Assembly: GCA_907163375.1 (NCBI GenBank)
Contig: CAJQUW010006801.1
Span: 1-64,000 of the forward strand
Source: Prostheceraeus crozeri
Taxonomy: Eukaryota; Platyhelminthes; Polycladida; Euryleptidae
Direction of reading: 5' to 3'
DNA length: 64,000 bases
The notes under the pieces were generated by a model. That model was not told the origin of the DNA. It saw only the letters and a program-made list of their open reading frames with translations, and made no database searches. This document shows positions 45,366 to 58,449 of the stretch, in pieces; within the stretch, counting starts at the first letter, position 1, and each line of letters starts with the position of its first letter. The translations under genes and the position numbers were made by a program.

Positions 45366-46285
45366 AAGCAAGTAAAGTTTACCCCCGACAGAATGTCTGC
45401 GGTTGGGTGCATGTTCCTGGTCCTGACACTCCTCCTCATGCAACGGTAAGGAGAATGGGATCAGTCACCATGTTCGCACGATGGCACTGTGGTTTGTCCA
45501 GGGTTGTCCTCACTCAATCAACCAGATGACATAATCGCGGACGCAGCTGCAGATGCAGGATGCCTCTCTTTCGCTCATGTCAACTCCTCCATAAAAAAAG
45601 TTAAACAAAAAATGTACAGGCAGTGTTACAGGAATATGCCCGCGTAGATGAAGCAGCACAGTATCCAACTGATCAGGAGCAGGAGGAGTACTTCTGGACA
45701 GGCTTGAAAAAGAAGTTGTAGTCGCTCAGAGGTGAGAAGTGCAGGAAATACTAACAGGGTGTCCACCCTATCTGAGAAAAAAATTCACGTACCACTATTT
45801 CAGGCCTACTTGCCCGGCAAGCGACAGTTGGTTGAGTCAAAATCATTCAAAAACACTTACCCGCAGCAACTGCTCAAAGAGATGCAGTAATGAGATCTTT
45901 ACAGTAGAAAGATAGTTCTTCAGAACTATTATACACACTGCACACATAATAATAATATAAGTGCATTCGATGCTGTTTTGAAGACATCATTTCACAAATA
46001 AATGGTATTTTTGGTCACTCAATAATCTCTAAATACAACATAATTAATGACTATGAAAATCAAGGGTAATAATAATAGGGTTTGTGTTTTTAGATTTCTA
46101 GAAGCAGATTCGTAGCTCTGCAGGTTGTCATGTTTTGATGTTTATAGTTCATGGTGATATATCGTACGATAACTCCATCAGACTGAGCTAAAACATGATC
46201 CAAGTCAATTAAATGACCGAACCCATCCATACATTATCTAGCACTGTCAAAATGCTACGACAGCGAAGACATTTTACCACAGAAT
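45366..46285. other. Region without supported features
   Basis: No convincing gene, repeat or RNA seen; only short frames. Confidence 0.45.
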
Positions 46286-46289
46286 TAGA

Positions 46290-46720
46290 CAGGTCGTCTC
46301 TTCTTCAGTTTGACTAGAAGGGAAGCTATGGAACATGCAACGTTATCAAAATGGCACAATCTCCTGACTAAATACCATAGCAATCGAACAATGAGAAGCC
46401 AGTTCAACATTAAACACTCCAAATTGTGCAAAGTTTCAGTTACTGTTATCAACACAGACGTATACACAGACGATGTCAAGTTGTTCAGAGAAGTTTGTGA
46501 ACGTTTTTTCATGCGCCTGCTAACTTTTTTTAATAATGATCGGAGGGCCCAATTATTATCGAGAAGACTTTTGCGCAATGATCTGAATTCTTCGAATCTG
46601 AAGGAGTCGTGGCGATCGGAGCATTTTGAAGGAATTCACAGCAATCCGCAAGCGACGCACAACTATTTTTTCTATCTCTGTAAGGTATTAAAAATTTCTT
46701 TTTGCCCACTTAGTAAGTTC
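46290..46720 (-). repeat. Interspersed repeat, copy 1 (unknown family)
   Basis: Read on the minus strand, it matches 54010-54430 on the plus strand, sharing CCTTCAGATTCGAAGAATTC followed by AGATCATTGCGCA and many nearby blocks. One frame keeps the residues PSDSKNSDHCA in both copies, so it may come from a coding element, but I do not recognise it. Confidence 0.65.
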
Positions 46721-46759
46721 CTGCATGTGCCATCTGTTTGAATCAGTTTGCACTTCTAT

Positions 46760-47930
46760 CAAAGTGATACGATTAAACAATCAAATTCTGTGCATTTTAC
46801 AGGTTCTTTACACTGGAACGATCTGAATGCGACTTTGTTGTAATCAAATAGAATACATGATCTGTACGCATGCACGCATAGTGCGATTAAATGGTGTGAG
46901 AATTGAAATAAATGTGCGATGGATATGCAACAAATGAATTTTACATTTACAGTGCAATCCGTTCAGTTTTACTTATTCCTTCCCATGTTCATGTAATGCC
47001 CAAAGTAATTGTTGAATGATTTTTTTAAACGCAGAATGCGTCACATGCTTACTCTAAGGCCCAACGATGCCAGAACAGGGGGGGGGGCGAAGGAGTCAAA
47101 TGTGCCCTTGAGCAGAAATGCAGTTATACAACAATTGTTTTCGAGATTAACTTCGAAGTAGAAGTATTTCTAATGAAATAGACTTTTTTCGGCTCAGACG
47201 TTTTTCCGAAATAGCGAATTGATTATGAATAAGCATTGGGTGGCTGGTTTCCTCATTTTGGCAATGAAAAATGCAGCAGATTCTATAAGTCTCCATTGCT
47301 TCTAAGTGCTTTAATTGACAAGATAGTATCAATCAACAAAGTAACTCGCAAGTGTTATGCCACACACTTATGTACACTCATAGATCCATACACTAAAAGA
47401 TCATGGGTTTGCCGTTGTCACCGCCGTTAGTTTAGTTAAGTTCAGTTTAATAGGCACTTTTTTTAAGAATGAATAATCTATGTTCGTCAATAACAAGAAT
47501 TATCAAACTCCCTTCCTATCTCCACTATGTTGAACTATGCGTTCTACATTTTCTAATGTAGAACGGAATTTCTATGAATCAAAATACATGTAATCCAATG
47601 GGCTACCGTGCTACATTTTTTTACCCTACAATGCACCCAAATTGCAAGTAAGCTTAGATGATATCTTGGGTATAGATAATAAGGCTACACCTCATGCAAA
47701 TGCCAGTTAAATATCGGTTCACTTGAAATTCAAATGAAGGAAATGCACATAGAAGTAGATAATAGTACTTTCTATGGTATTGTTAATTTCTATGGAAATG
47801 CATGACATCAATATTGGATAGGCTATCTACTAGGACTTTGGATGCCATGGAAAGCCAACCACGTTTGTGTTCTTAGCAGATTCTCTATATCGTCGCTGGT
47901 CCATAGAGTTCATTGACATTTCTTGATCGT
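46760..47930. other. Region without supported features
   Basis: Contains a (G)9 run near 47080 but no supported gene. Confidence 0.45.
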
Positions 47931-47936
47931 TTGATA

Positions 47937-48044
47937 ATAGTGATATAACTACTCCATCTGTACTACCATAGAAAGATGTAGCACTCGGCTTCGCCTCGTG
48001 CTACATTTTCTGTGGTAGTACAGATGTCGTAGTTATATCACTAT
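47937..48044. repeat. Foldback element
   Basis: A near-perfect 108-bp palindrome: ATAGTGATATAACTAC on the outside, TCTGTACTACCA and GATGTAGCAC inside, around the loop TCGGCTTCGCCTC. Confidence 0.85.
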
Positions 48045-51000
48045 AATATTGACTGAGGTCGAACAAGTTCGTGATACAAGTTATATCTAAATACTTGCTA
48101 GAATGTCTTACACATATAATGCAACAGAAACGTAATGTGATACAAACTGTAAATGTTACTTTGTACACCCATCAAACAGAATTACTTAGTCTTTTTTGTC
48201 GAGATTGCTTGAGACATCTTCAAAGTATTGCTGTCATTATAAATTGATTTCTTGCCTATTGGTAAGATATAGATTTTTTTGGTAAATTTATCGCTCAAAA
48301 TAATTCATTGAGATAACTAGAGTTTTTTTTATCTGACATGATAAATGATAAATAATCTATTGTATAGGCTACACGGTCAATCGCTGGATACGAAAATTAC
48401 ATACAAACATATGCCAAAATCACATCCAATTTGAAACTAGCATCTAATACGAGATTCTCCTATCCTTACAAAGGTCTGGTATGTTTTTCATCATCTAGCC
48501 AATCATATATCACAATACCGGAAAAGAGCAATGAACGAATAACACAGTGATAACCGCTAAATACTAATAGTGCCATCGTTCGCAAACTTTCCGACGCCCT
48601 GTAATGATGTAAGATGAAGAAGACTTTAACCTACTCCTTTCAAAACAACGAGCTGTTCAAATTATCACATTATTATTGTGTTTCGAGTACTCGCAATCAC
48701 TACTCGAGTAACAGTCAGAGAGGAATAGGCCTACTTGAGTACTCTCACCTAGCACTATTACCCTGGTCTGTATGTGTGAAAGACTGTCATGGTTTGAGCT
48801 TCTTGGCATGGAAAATCTATTTCAGCATGCTCCAACATTCTTGTTTCCCTTGCCCTAAATTCGTTCCGGCATTCATGCTAAGGCCTTATTCTCTCTGGTC
48901 TCTGTTCTCTCCTCGCAAATATCTCTGGTCTTCCAATGATCTCAGTGTATGATATGAAAAAATATCGCACGGAAATTTTCATGGATTCCTAGATGACTAA
49001 ATATCACATAGGCTATACATAGCTTGAATAGCCGGGGTTCAACGGAAAAGGTCTGTTGCCATAAGCACATAAAAACTGCTTAAAAATTTAGCGAAATGGA
49101 AGCTTTGATTGGAGGCTTGTTTGTTTCTCGTAATAGGGTCCATCGACGAATTCTAGATTGAGTGCATACTGTAATCTGCCTCTGTTCATGGTGTTTTGGT
49201 TGGTGGTATGAAATACTCCATGACCTGCAACAGCAATATTTCACGAATTACTGTCTTGTGTATTGATTAAATGGCACAGAAATCTCTTCAATCATTGAAC
49301 CCCGAAGGCCATGTTTGATTCTTGATGCTGCTATAAGTTCACTCATTCTTCAGAGAGGAAGTCATAAAATGCACAATTTTAGTTGACAAACTTTGAATGC
49401 CATTAGAATTAGACGGACCGTTGAACCATTTACGCATTTTATCAAGCATATATCGTGCTATCTTGGATATGATAATATGTCATGCTATATTTCAAGAATG
49501 TCGAGATTCAAAATTTTCTTGCTTTTCATGCCCGTCATTGGGATTTGAGTAGTAAGTTAGGAAACAGCAACATGACAACTTTGATGTAGTGGTAGGTTAT
49601 AAACAGAATTGATAGAAATTCACGCCGTCTTCATGCGGTAAATGTGACGAATGGAAATGAATGGATTTGAATAATTCCATGTAACCCACTCTGACGATGA
49701 ATTACCCTGATATCTACTTAAAATTCTCACTATATATTTCTCCGGCCAAAAGACAATTCATATGTCAAAGTAGTTATGTTTTATCACATTGGAAAGAAGG
49801 CATAGTACTATGTCATCTGCATCACGTCTCTTGGATCTCATTGCTTAGAAAAATTGTTGCTTGTTGTAGTATGTCCACGTCATTGAAAATTTGCATTTGA
49901 TAGCAACTGTGTGATGCAACCACAATTGATCCATCATTCGAAGGGGAGCTGGAATTAAAACAGAATTATAAGAATTAGAACAATTAAGATTGTTAAGAAA
50001 TATATGGTTTTTTTTTAGTCAATGAAGTAAAGTCAAGAAATATATTATAGTATTTTCTATTATAATCTGATGCCATTGATCCTAGCATTTGTATTTTGGA
50101 ATGAAATAATAAGCAAATAAATAAAAGATGGAATGCGTTGTGTTACCAGTTTGCATTGCTTAAATGATTTGCACCATATACTTAATAGCTCAAGCTTTTG
50201 GTGTTGAATGAAAAATACTTATGGACTATTATAGAAACAAATACAAAAAGGCAATTTTCTATGTGTGGGCAGCATATACAAAATATACATGCATACTTTA
50301 TATATTAACTTGACTGATTTCATTTTCGTTACTTGATACTCATACACTAAGCACTATTGCTCGTTAGCTAATGACTTCATTGAATCATAAATACATTCCA
50401 GCTATCATGCGACTTTGCATGTGTTTTGTTATGTAGGCCTAGATATAAATTTCTAAATGTCACAAAAAAAGAACTATTTGCAGGTTAAAAAATTCTAGCA
50501 TGAGTGGGCAAATAAATTAGAGCAAATGCAATTCGTGTTCATTTTAATCCATTCAGTAGTTTAGAATCTAGATATTGAAATGGCAAGAATAAATGTGATG
50601 AAGACTTACTTTGTGCTGTTAAGGTGGTCGTCAATTCAAGATGGAACCCTTCGGTCATCGTCCTTTCGTTTAGTTGAGATAATATTGTTATAAAAAACAT
50701 AAAAGATTTCCATGTAGCAAGTGGATACAGAGCGCCATTTTGTTTCTTGAGCTCTATGAAGAAGCAGTCAAACAGATAGTTTATCTCTATCTTTTGATAG
50801 CTAATCCTCATTCAGTGCTCTTGATACCTTCCTCTGGTAGTCACGAGCCACTTTCCATTTTTCATGCCTTCGCTTGAATCAATAGAAGTAAAGCGCGACT
50901 TTTCTATCATCTTAGTATTGAGTCTGAAATTCTTTCAATTCCTTTCTTATTTGATCGTAGCCTTTTTCTACTGCTTTTCCTCAATGTCAAAGTTAAACAG

Positions 51001-51290
51001 CTCATCATTAAAGTTCACGACTGCATAGTTGATGACCGTGCTCTTCCTCTCCTATTTCATAAAAGAATAGACTATATTTGACCTATCTTGTGGACTTCTG
51101 AGATTTCCATGATCATATACTTCCATTTGTATTTCTCCGCTGAAATCACTATGATATTTAAGATATTATTAAGTTTGTGTTTCATTGAAATATCTAAGTT
51201 TGTTATAAAAATGGATCTATAGAGCGCAACATAGATCTATGGTATTGGATCTCAGATTGGGCATAGGCATATTTCATATCTTCTCGTCGG
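48045..51290. other. Long region without supported features
   Basis: A/T-rich host DNA with short frames of at most 112 codons on either strand, none with a recognised motif or splice-consistent coding pattern. Confidence 0.45.
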
Positions 51291-51298
51291 TTACATAT

Positions 51299-51371
51299 CA
51301 GTAACCTAGCTGTCTACTCGAAGTTACACAGAAATCTCACCGTGTAACTCCTCGTAGACAGTAGGTTACTG
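51299..51371. repeat. Foldback element
   Basis: CAGTAACCTAGCTGTCTAC pairs with GTAGACAGTAGGTTACTG, with an inner AGTTACAC/GTGTAACT stem. Confidence 0.8.
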
Positions 51372-51759
51372 TACATGGATTTCTGCATGGATTTCCATAG
51401 CATTTACAAATCTATGGTTATTGCCTGATATATTCCGTGTATTATGTACATAACAAACGGAAACCATCAGATATCACACTCCGAATTACAGGTAAAACTA
51501 TGCGTGATGATAGATATCATACGATATTTTCAAGCATTGTCCTATAACAAACTCCGGCCTGCGTTATCGTTTTATCGTATAAATATCGCTTGATATCCTA
51601 TACTTTGCACATGGAAAGTTTTTCATCCTCTAAAGCAGTAAATTCTACATGGAAATCTCATGGAATACCATTAGTAAAACGTAATTTCCTTAAGCAGCAT
51701 TTTGATGGAATTTTTAGTTGATTATGATTATGTTGTAAGCCTTGCTGCTGATAGTTGAA

Positions 51760-52300
51760 TAAAATATTTGATGGAATTACTATTTGATGGAGCAGCAATA
51801 TTCTTTTCTACCATATTCATGGCAAATTCAGCCATCAGGGAATTCAACAATTGCAAAAAAGAATTCGAGAGCATATTACAGGAAAACCAGCATCAGAAAT
51901 TTCTATGTATATCCATCCACCTAATGACAAAAACTAAACACACAAGAATAGCAGACTCACTCATCATAAAATCACGCCAAAATCTCATGAACAATCAAAC
52001 ATCATCCGAACTTTTACATTTATTTTAGTTGGTGACCAATTCTATTCCTATGTTTGCTGACAGATATTTCTCTGTCAATGCGTGGCTTATTCTATTTCTA
52101 TGCCCGCTGACGATTTGAATTTGTACTCTTGTCTTGCGACTGTCCGGATCTCTTTTTTAAATGTGTTCATCGATTTCATGTCCAAATTTGTATATAACCC
52201 TGTCCGTTTGTTGTATTATCGCCACTGATGATGGATACCACGGTATTTGAAACCGGTATGGTAATAAATCTCAACCATGCAAAATCTTTACGGCTTCTAG
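51760..52300 (+). mobile_element. Penelope-like 3' fragment
   Basis: The frame from 51768 to a TAG near 52028 ends with TRIADSLIIKSRQNLMNNQ then SSELLHLF, resembling the end of the Penelope-like endonuclease protein. About 200 bp later comes a hammerhead-like core and ATAAATC. Confidence 0.5.
52220..52270 (+). ncRNA. Hammerhead-like ribozyme core
   Basis: CTGATGA (52225-52231), a stem GGATAC-CACG-GTATTT with two G-T pairs, GAAA (52249-52252), then CCGGTATGGTA. Conserved boxes are in the right order and spacing for helix II of a hammerhead. Helix I and III pairings are not established by eye. Confidence 0.45.
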
Positions 52301-52609
52301 CTTGTAACAACTTCTTTTTAATCAGTCAAATGATATGATTCCTAGATTTTAAACATCTTCATATGTAAGACAAGCGCACCTGAATACCAAGTTGAGATCT
52401 GGAAGTGGTTAATTGAAAAGAAAATATTACTCACAAAGTTGATACGAAGAGCTGTTGCAGGGAAAGTGCCTTCAAGTTGAAACGTGACGCGCTAACTGAA
52501 TCAAATCATTGCATAAACATAATGATATAGGTACTCTATTAATAGAATAAGGCAACATCAAGGCTTTTTGATGCAGTTCACTGGCGTGGAAACTTGAAAA
52601 AAACGAAAG

Positions 52610-52735
52610 CACCAACGGATATAGACAATGGGTGACGTCTAAACTGGTGACGTAGCAGGATTGTCAAGGATGTAACGATTTCAATAGATCGTTAACGGAG
52701 TGTTGGATTCCATCTTTCATGAAACATCATATTCC
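52610..52735 (+). repeat. Fragment shared with the Tc1-like copy at 56.6 kb
   Basis: Shares TAGCAGGAYTGTCAAGGAT and GGATTCCATCTTTCATGAA with 56640-56770. No coding sequence remains. Confidence 0.5.
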
Positions 52736-53799
52736 ATGACGTCAATGAGCCTGTGCATAGCGTGGATTTAGATGATTTGTCAGAGCAAAGTCAAAGGCAC
52801 ATTTCGAGAAGCAGAGCGTCGACCAGAAATCTAAGCAAAATATATTCTAACCCCCCACACATTGAAATAATCTTAAAAGAAATCTGGCATCGAAAGAATG
52901 TAGGGAACAGGCTGCAGAATTTGACAGCCAATGAGAAATATAACTGCATCTCCAAAAAATCTTCCGTAAAAGCGAAAGTGTAAGCTCAGTAAGTGAGGAC
53001 TTCGATAAATTTGTGGAGAACACCTTTGTCGGCATGAAACTTCTCGCCATGAGAATATTCTTCAGAGTTGTCTTCAACAACTTTCCAAATGTGCATCGTG
53101 AGTCAGTTCAACGTAGCAAAGTGCGTCAAGGTAACAAAATTAAAAAAAAACAAAACAAGCTAATGACTAGTTAATTTTCAATAGGTACAAAATATGATTT
53201 AAAAGAAAATTTTTATATCCTAAAATGTCTAAAAATTTTAAAAAAATGCTTACTAGAAGGACAAACAACGCTTCTCCTCTCCTCATGTGTAATGAATTGG
53301 CGAGTAAGTCGTTCTGTTCAAAATTATGTTTATCACTTATATATTGAAAAGATCCTATTTAACCGTCTGCCCATTCAGATGATAAGAGGACAGGTCTGTT
53401 TCCAATCAAAATACCAGATCTAGCTAACACAGAGGGATTACGCTATCTACAATCTAACAGGTGTGTAAGAGAATTAATGTTAGTTCCTTAAGCTAAAACG
53501 TGAAATAAAATTCTACAAAATATGTATACAAATTATTTGACTATTTTTAATGAGGTCATCAACTGGAACTTGGTCAGGACGATCGCGTTTCGACCGCTTC
53601 ATCCTGGACGCTCAAACCCGACCAAGCGCGGTCCTGTAGGCTACATTTAAGATGCACAGCCTCAAAAGTTATATTTATAATAGGGAAAGATAAAAAAATA
53701 GAGTCACTATTGATTGAAATGTACCTCAGGCATTTGAAAAAAGGACAGAGTCCAGCCAGTCAGCCAGGACAGCCGGGATGAGCAACCATTGGAGCATTT

Positions 53800-53935
53800 T
53801 TTTTTCACTTGTTTGATCCATCTGTTAAGAACTTTACTTCGATTATTTGTATTATTGTATTGTCACATGCCTCACGATTTTTATTATTGAGGTAATCGTC
53901 AAATAAACGTTATATTATTATTATTATAAACACAG
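53800..53935 (+). repeat. Probable LINE 3' tail
   Basis: An A/T-rich segment ending TCGTCAAATAAACG then (TTA/ATT)n, like the LINE tails at 35.5 and 63.8 kb. Confidence 0.3.
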
Positions 53936-54009
53936 AATTAAATATTTTGTTTATCTGCTTCGGTTTGCTAGAAGTGTGATTAATACGAAATCGCCGGCAC
54001 ATCGAGGAC

Positions 54010-54430
54010 CTTATTAAGTGGGCAAAAAGGAATTCCTAATACCTTACAGAGTTAGGAAAAAAGTCGTGTGTCGCTTTCAGATTACCGTGAATTGCATCAA
54101 AGTGCTTCGACTGCCAAAATTCCTTCAGATTCGAAGAATTCAGATCATTGCGCACAAGTTTTCTCCATATTGTTGGCCCTTCCGATCATTATTAAAGAAG
54201 GTAGCAGGCGCACGAAAATTAGTTCACTTGATGATTTCACATCCTCTCGGCATTTCTCACTGTATAGTGCATACACTGAATCGAATGTTAGCCAAGATAG
54301 CGATGTGTGTTTTGGTGTGTGCGAAGTGATATCACAGCACGCACGCATCTCTCAGTGGCTCTGGTGTCCTCTGCTGACAGCTTATTGTTTGCCATTTCCA
54401 ATAGCAAGCGATACACGAATTATCCATTCA
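54010..54430 (+). repeat. Interspersed repeat, copy 2 (unknown family)
   Basis: Inverted partner of 46290-46720. Here the frame from 54068 runs open for 192 codons (MSLSDYRELHQSAS...) but codon use and the copy at 46 kb, which has stops, do not support a working gene. Confidence 0.6.
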
Positions 54431-55055
54431 CGAAGGATCAAGTTGTCTAATTATGTGATGTGCTATTTCAATATTAAGGTTAGATATAGCCGAAGACACA
54501 CGCAGATGAAGCTACTTCTGACCATAACTTGTGCCATAACTTCTACCATAACTTGTGCACTGGATGCGGTTTTCGATCTTCAGGGTCTTCTCAGAGCGAT
54601 CCTACCCGGTTCCCGAAAGTACGAGCATAATGGTCTGGACATTTGATTTGATCAATAATTTTGTCTTCAGCATTGTTCTGATAAAATAACACGGGGAATT
54701 CCTATTTCTTGTTTGTGCATTCACATTTAGATTTGCTATTATATCACTTTATATCGAGGCTGCTTCATACATATGATAAAACGACTTTCATGCGACTTTG
54801 TACTGTGTAGGCCACCACAATATCATTTCAAAAATATCAAGATGTCATCATATCAATTTTAGTTACCGACAACTGAACGCTTTATGGGGTAGGTTGATGA
54901 CAGGAGCGTCAAAGATGTTGGGAACGAAGCTGGAGAATATCATCATTTCTATTCTATCAAATTAGTCGGTGCAGCGTTTGCCCTATAGAAAAGTACCATT
55001 AAGTCTGACGTGATAGCTCTTCCTGAAAGCTACAAACGGTACTTGTTTATGTGAT

Positions 55056-55172
55056 AGGTATACCATAGCATTCTTCAAATTCCCGAAGGAGAAATAGCAA
55101 TCTGCCCGAGCGTAGCGAGGGCAGATTCTATTTTTCCTGAATGAATTTGAGCAAGAATGCTATGGTATACCT
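55056..55172. repeat. Foldback element
   Basis: AGGTATACCATAGCATTCTT pairs with AAGAATGCTATGGTATACCT at the ends. The centre is CTGCCC-GAGCGTAGCGAG-GGCAG. Confidence 0.85.
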
Positions 55173-55599
55173 GTTATATATCATGATCCGATATCTGGAC
55201 TATTTCTACGAGGAAAGTTCTCAGGGAAAGTTCTACGGGAAGGGATGGTTCTTTGATTATATTTCATGGTATATTTGATAGATGTCTATTCGGATCATGA
55301 TATATAGATAGTGAAATCCAGAAAAATGCAAACTTTTGCAATATTTTGTCCCTCCCTGGATTCCGCTAAGTTATTGATCAAACAGTCGACTGTAAAACAT
55401 CATTTTGTGGGGGAATTGTTTGATCCATCTGGCCCATGCACTATTTTCTGACCGATGTTAATGAAGTTTTTCATCCTCTTAATTAAGGCTGGTACACATA
55501 ACCGACAATAGTGAACGAACAACGCTACTGAAAGCATACTACAATGTGCGGCCACACTTAGCTTTAACCGATCGATCATCGCTAGCATCGATTTTAATC

Positions 55600-56030
55600 G
55601 GTATTACAGCATTCACATCAAAGCAAGCAGTTATTGGCGAGGATGCCAATTGCGTATTTATGAACCTTTTGAGACTAATGAGAATACATCTGAATGTAAT
55701 TAGTCTTCGAACTTGTGAAAAGTTATTGTATGAAATTGTTCAAAGCGCAAGCCATCCCTTTCGTGAGGTGTTTCTGGTCAAACCAAGTGGTTACACAACT
55801 CGAAAATGTCTTCCTTTTCGTCGACCGCTTTCAAGAACTATGTGTTTCAGCACATCGTCTATAAATCTTTGTAAATAATCTGCATTTACTGCATCGCTTT
55901 TATTTCCCGTCGATCCGATGCCATTGTGTTGTATTTTCTTCTGATCTTTTATATATTGCAATTGTAACTGTGTAATGTGCTCACAGGATTGTCTGTTTGT
56001 GAGACAACTATAAAGAGATTCATCATCATC
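55600..56030 (+). mobile_element. CR1/jockey-like LINE 3' end
   Basis: A frame containing SHPFREVFLVKPSGYTTRKC and ending SSINLCK resembles the end of the LINE protein at 35.7 kb (HPLRELFSERSG...RFCK). The 3' flank ends CTATAAAGAGATTCATCATC, an (ATC)n tail. Confidence 0.6.
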
Positions 56031-56589
56031 TTTCCATTAACGCTTTCCTCCATTTTGGGGATGTTTTTCATTCTATGAAATGTCTGTTAATGTGCCGTTG
56101 AAAATTTCATGATGAGAGTGTCATCATTAAATCATTATTTATCGGTGTTATCATTTTAATAGCCCTACACAGTTAAGATTTCAAAACATACGAGTGTGAG
56201 AAACCCGAAGGTACATATATTTGATCAAAACAGTACTTCAAGGAAAACTTCTTTTTTTCTGTACACTTTATTACATAAGTATTCGTCATCCGTTACGTAC
56301 ATACACGAATCCCAAATCTGCCTGTCACCTTTTGAATTGCTGTCTAGTGTCAATAGGTGACATCGTTATAAATTGCCAATTTAAATACATCAAAATAATA
56401 TATTCTACTTATTATATATTTCGACATCTTTTGGCAGAATTGTTTTGAAAATTATAGCGAATTTTTCTGTAAGCTTGTTGAGCGTGAAATCGCAATGCTA
56501 TCATCAAATTCTGTGATATCAAAAATTCCGGATGTAGAATGCATGAAATTTCAAGTAGGCCTATAGGATTGCGCTTTTCATTGTGTTAT

Positions 56590-56950
56590 CATAACAAAAT
56601 TGAAAGCATCAGTGCATGTAGACAATGGACGACTGTTGACATAGCAGGACTGTCAAGGATAGGGTGTGTCCGAGGTACAATCCACCTCGTGAAGTTCAAA
56701 AAGCGTTCATACTTACATTATACTTAGACCAGCTTTAAGACAGACTGTCGGATTCCATCTTTCATGAAGCATAGCTTGTGTCAATGGTTGATCAGTTTCA
56801 TCATGATGGAAAAACACGAAGGAAGGAAGGATGGAGTGGCCATTAAGATCACCAGATCTTAATCCTATCGAACGTGATCGAACGTGCATTCTGCGAAGAG
56901 GAAGGTATCCAATGAAGGTGGTATTGAATGTTTGAAAGACTTACAATCCA
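56590..56950 (+). mobile_element. Tc1-like transposon fragment
   Basis: Near 56830-56890 the sequence encodes WPLRSPDLNPIERDR, the Asp-Leu-Asn-Pro-Ile-Glu signature of Tc1/mariner transposases. Upstream 250 bp are shared with 52.6 kb. No open frame remains. Confidence 0.55.
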
Positions 56951-57647
56951 ACGCAGTCGGAGAGTAGATTATCATTTTCGGAGACTATCATTTTGATAGG
57001 ACTCCGACTCCGGGTGACAAGTATATCAACTTAGTTCCGGTAACCTACATCATAGATCATTATAGGCTTTCCTGAGCCTGATTTTAGTGATCATTGCTGT
57101 ATCAAATCAATCATTTTTATGAAAGTTAAGCAGCTTTCCACATCACTTGTTGGTGTGTGATCACACGGATTTTCTCCAGTCTCTACTAGGCAGGAAAATC
57201 TCCACTCTTCTCCAAGAAGTATGAGTACACTTTCGATTTTAATATGCGCTATGGAGGAGCCATCACACACGATTGACGGTAGGGTAAGAGGTAATGTTTT
57301 CAAGCAAACTGCCCAAGTGGCAGTAAAAAATGTTTTCGGCCCCAACATGGGAAGATACCGTTTTGCCCAATGGTCCCGTGGGCTAACAGAATGGGAGCAG
57401 GTGCCGGCCAACATCAGGAAACGGCCGTTTTTGACCACTCCTCAGAGCGCAAATGATGACTTGATAATAAATAATGCTTGCAAATATTTATGCCTCCATG
57501 AATCAGAAATATCATTCCCTCGCTATTAACATTTGATAATCCTGTTGAAAATATCACTGCTTATCAATAGATTAATTGTCTTTCTTGACTTATACAAGAT
57601 AAACATTTATTGAAGTATGGTAGGAGCGAGCCACAGAGTTAGTATAT

Positions 57648-58446
57648 TAGGTAGAGTGGGAACTCGGCATTTACTAAAATCCCCAATCTGTATACACTTT
57701 CGATTTCATTAAATGAACTCAAGGTGAATACATTTGGATATTGCTACCAAATGTGAGATATGTACGTTTTTGCAGTTTTGCAGAAATTACAACGGAATTG
57801 AGTGATCATGATTGTAATGCAGAAAAAATGATGTTGTTTCACAGATTCTTATGACAGCCTTGGAGGTTTAATGTTTGTTAAATTAGCAATTCGATGGGTT
57901 CCTATTACTTTCATGCTGAACCTCAAGAGTATTTTCTAAAGAGTGAGCATTTCACAGGCAACCTGCCATTGTTAGGGTAAAACAATATATCAAAGACAAT
58001 GATTTCAGTTGATTTTCAAAGATGTAAGGGTCCACATCTCACTTATCAGATTCAAGAAATGATACAAAAAATTAACATGAAATCATACTAATGAAAATAT
58101 AATCAAAAACTTCAAAAATTCAGCCAAAAAGCACAACAAGACCTCGACTTTTTCTTGAAGACTTATTATAATACCGTTCATGAAATTCCCTTGACAATCA
58201 GATTAATTTCCGCTTAGTTAGGATGCTTATTAGCGAATATTCATTCCTTTTGATATCCAACTTGTTTCATGCTACTTATAAAGTGGCTGCATGTCGGTAG
58301 TATATAAATTTGCAAAATTTTGACTTTTTAAAAAGTGCTCAAATAATTTTTTGGACCGCAAGAACGTAATCTCCACAACAAATGAATCCTTCGATAAAAA
58401 AAATTCACTGTGTACAGATACTTTTTGAGTCGACACTACTACACGT
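57648..58446 (-). repeat. Interspersed repeat, copy 2
   Basis: Inverted partner of 37346-38110. Its ends GTAGAGTGGGAACTC and, inverted, GTAGTAGTGTCGACTC suggest short terminal inverted repeats, so it is perhaps a non-autonomous DNA transposon. Confidence 0.7.
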
Positions 58447-58449
58447 ATA

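Noticed and set aside
45400-45720. Possible coding remnant upstream of 46 kb
   Set aside because: A few protein-like stretches but no motif, frame continuity or repeat ends to support a call.
57091-57529. Gene at 57.1-57.5 kb (115- and 102-codon frames on opposite strands)
   Set aside because: The two frames overlap antisense, neither shows a recognised domain, and no splice-consistent extension was found.
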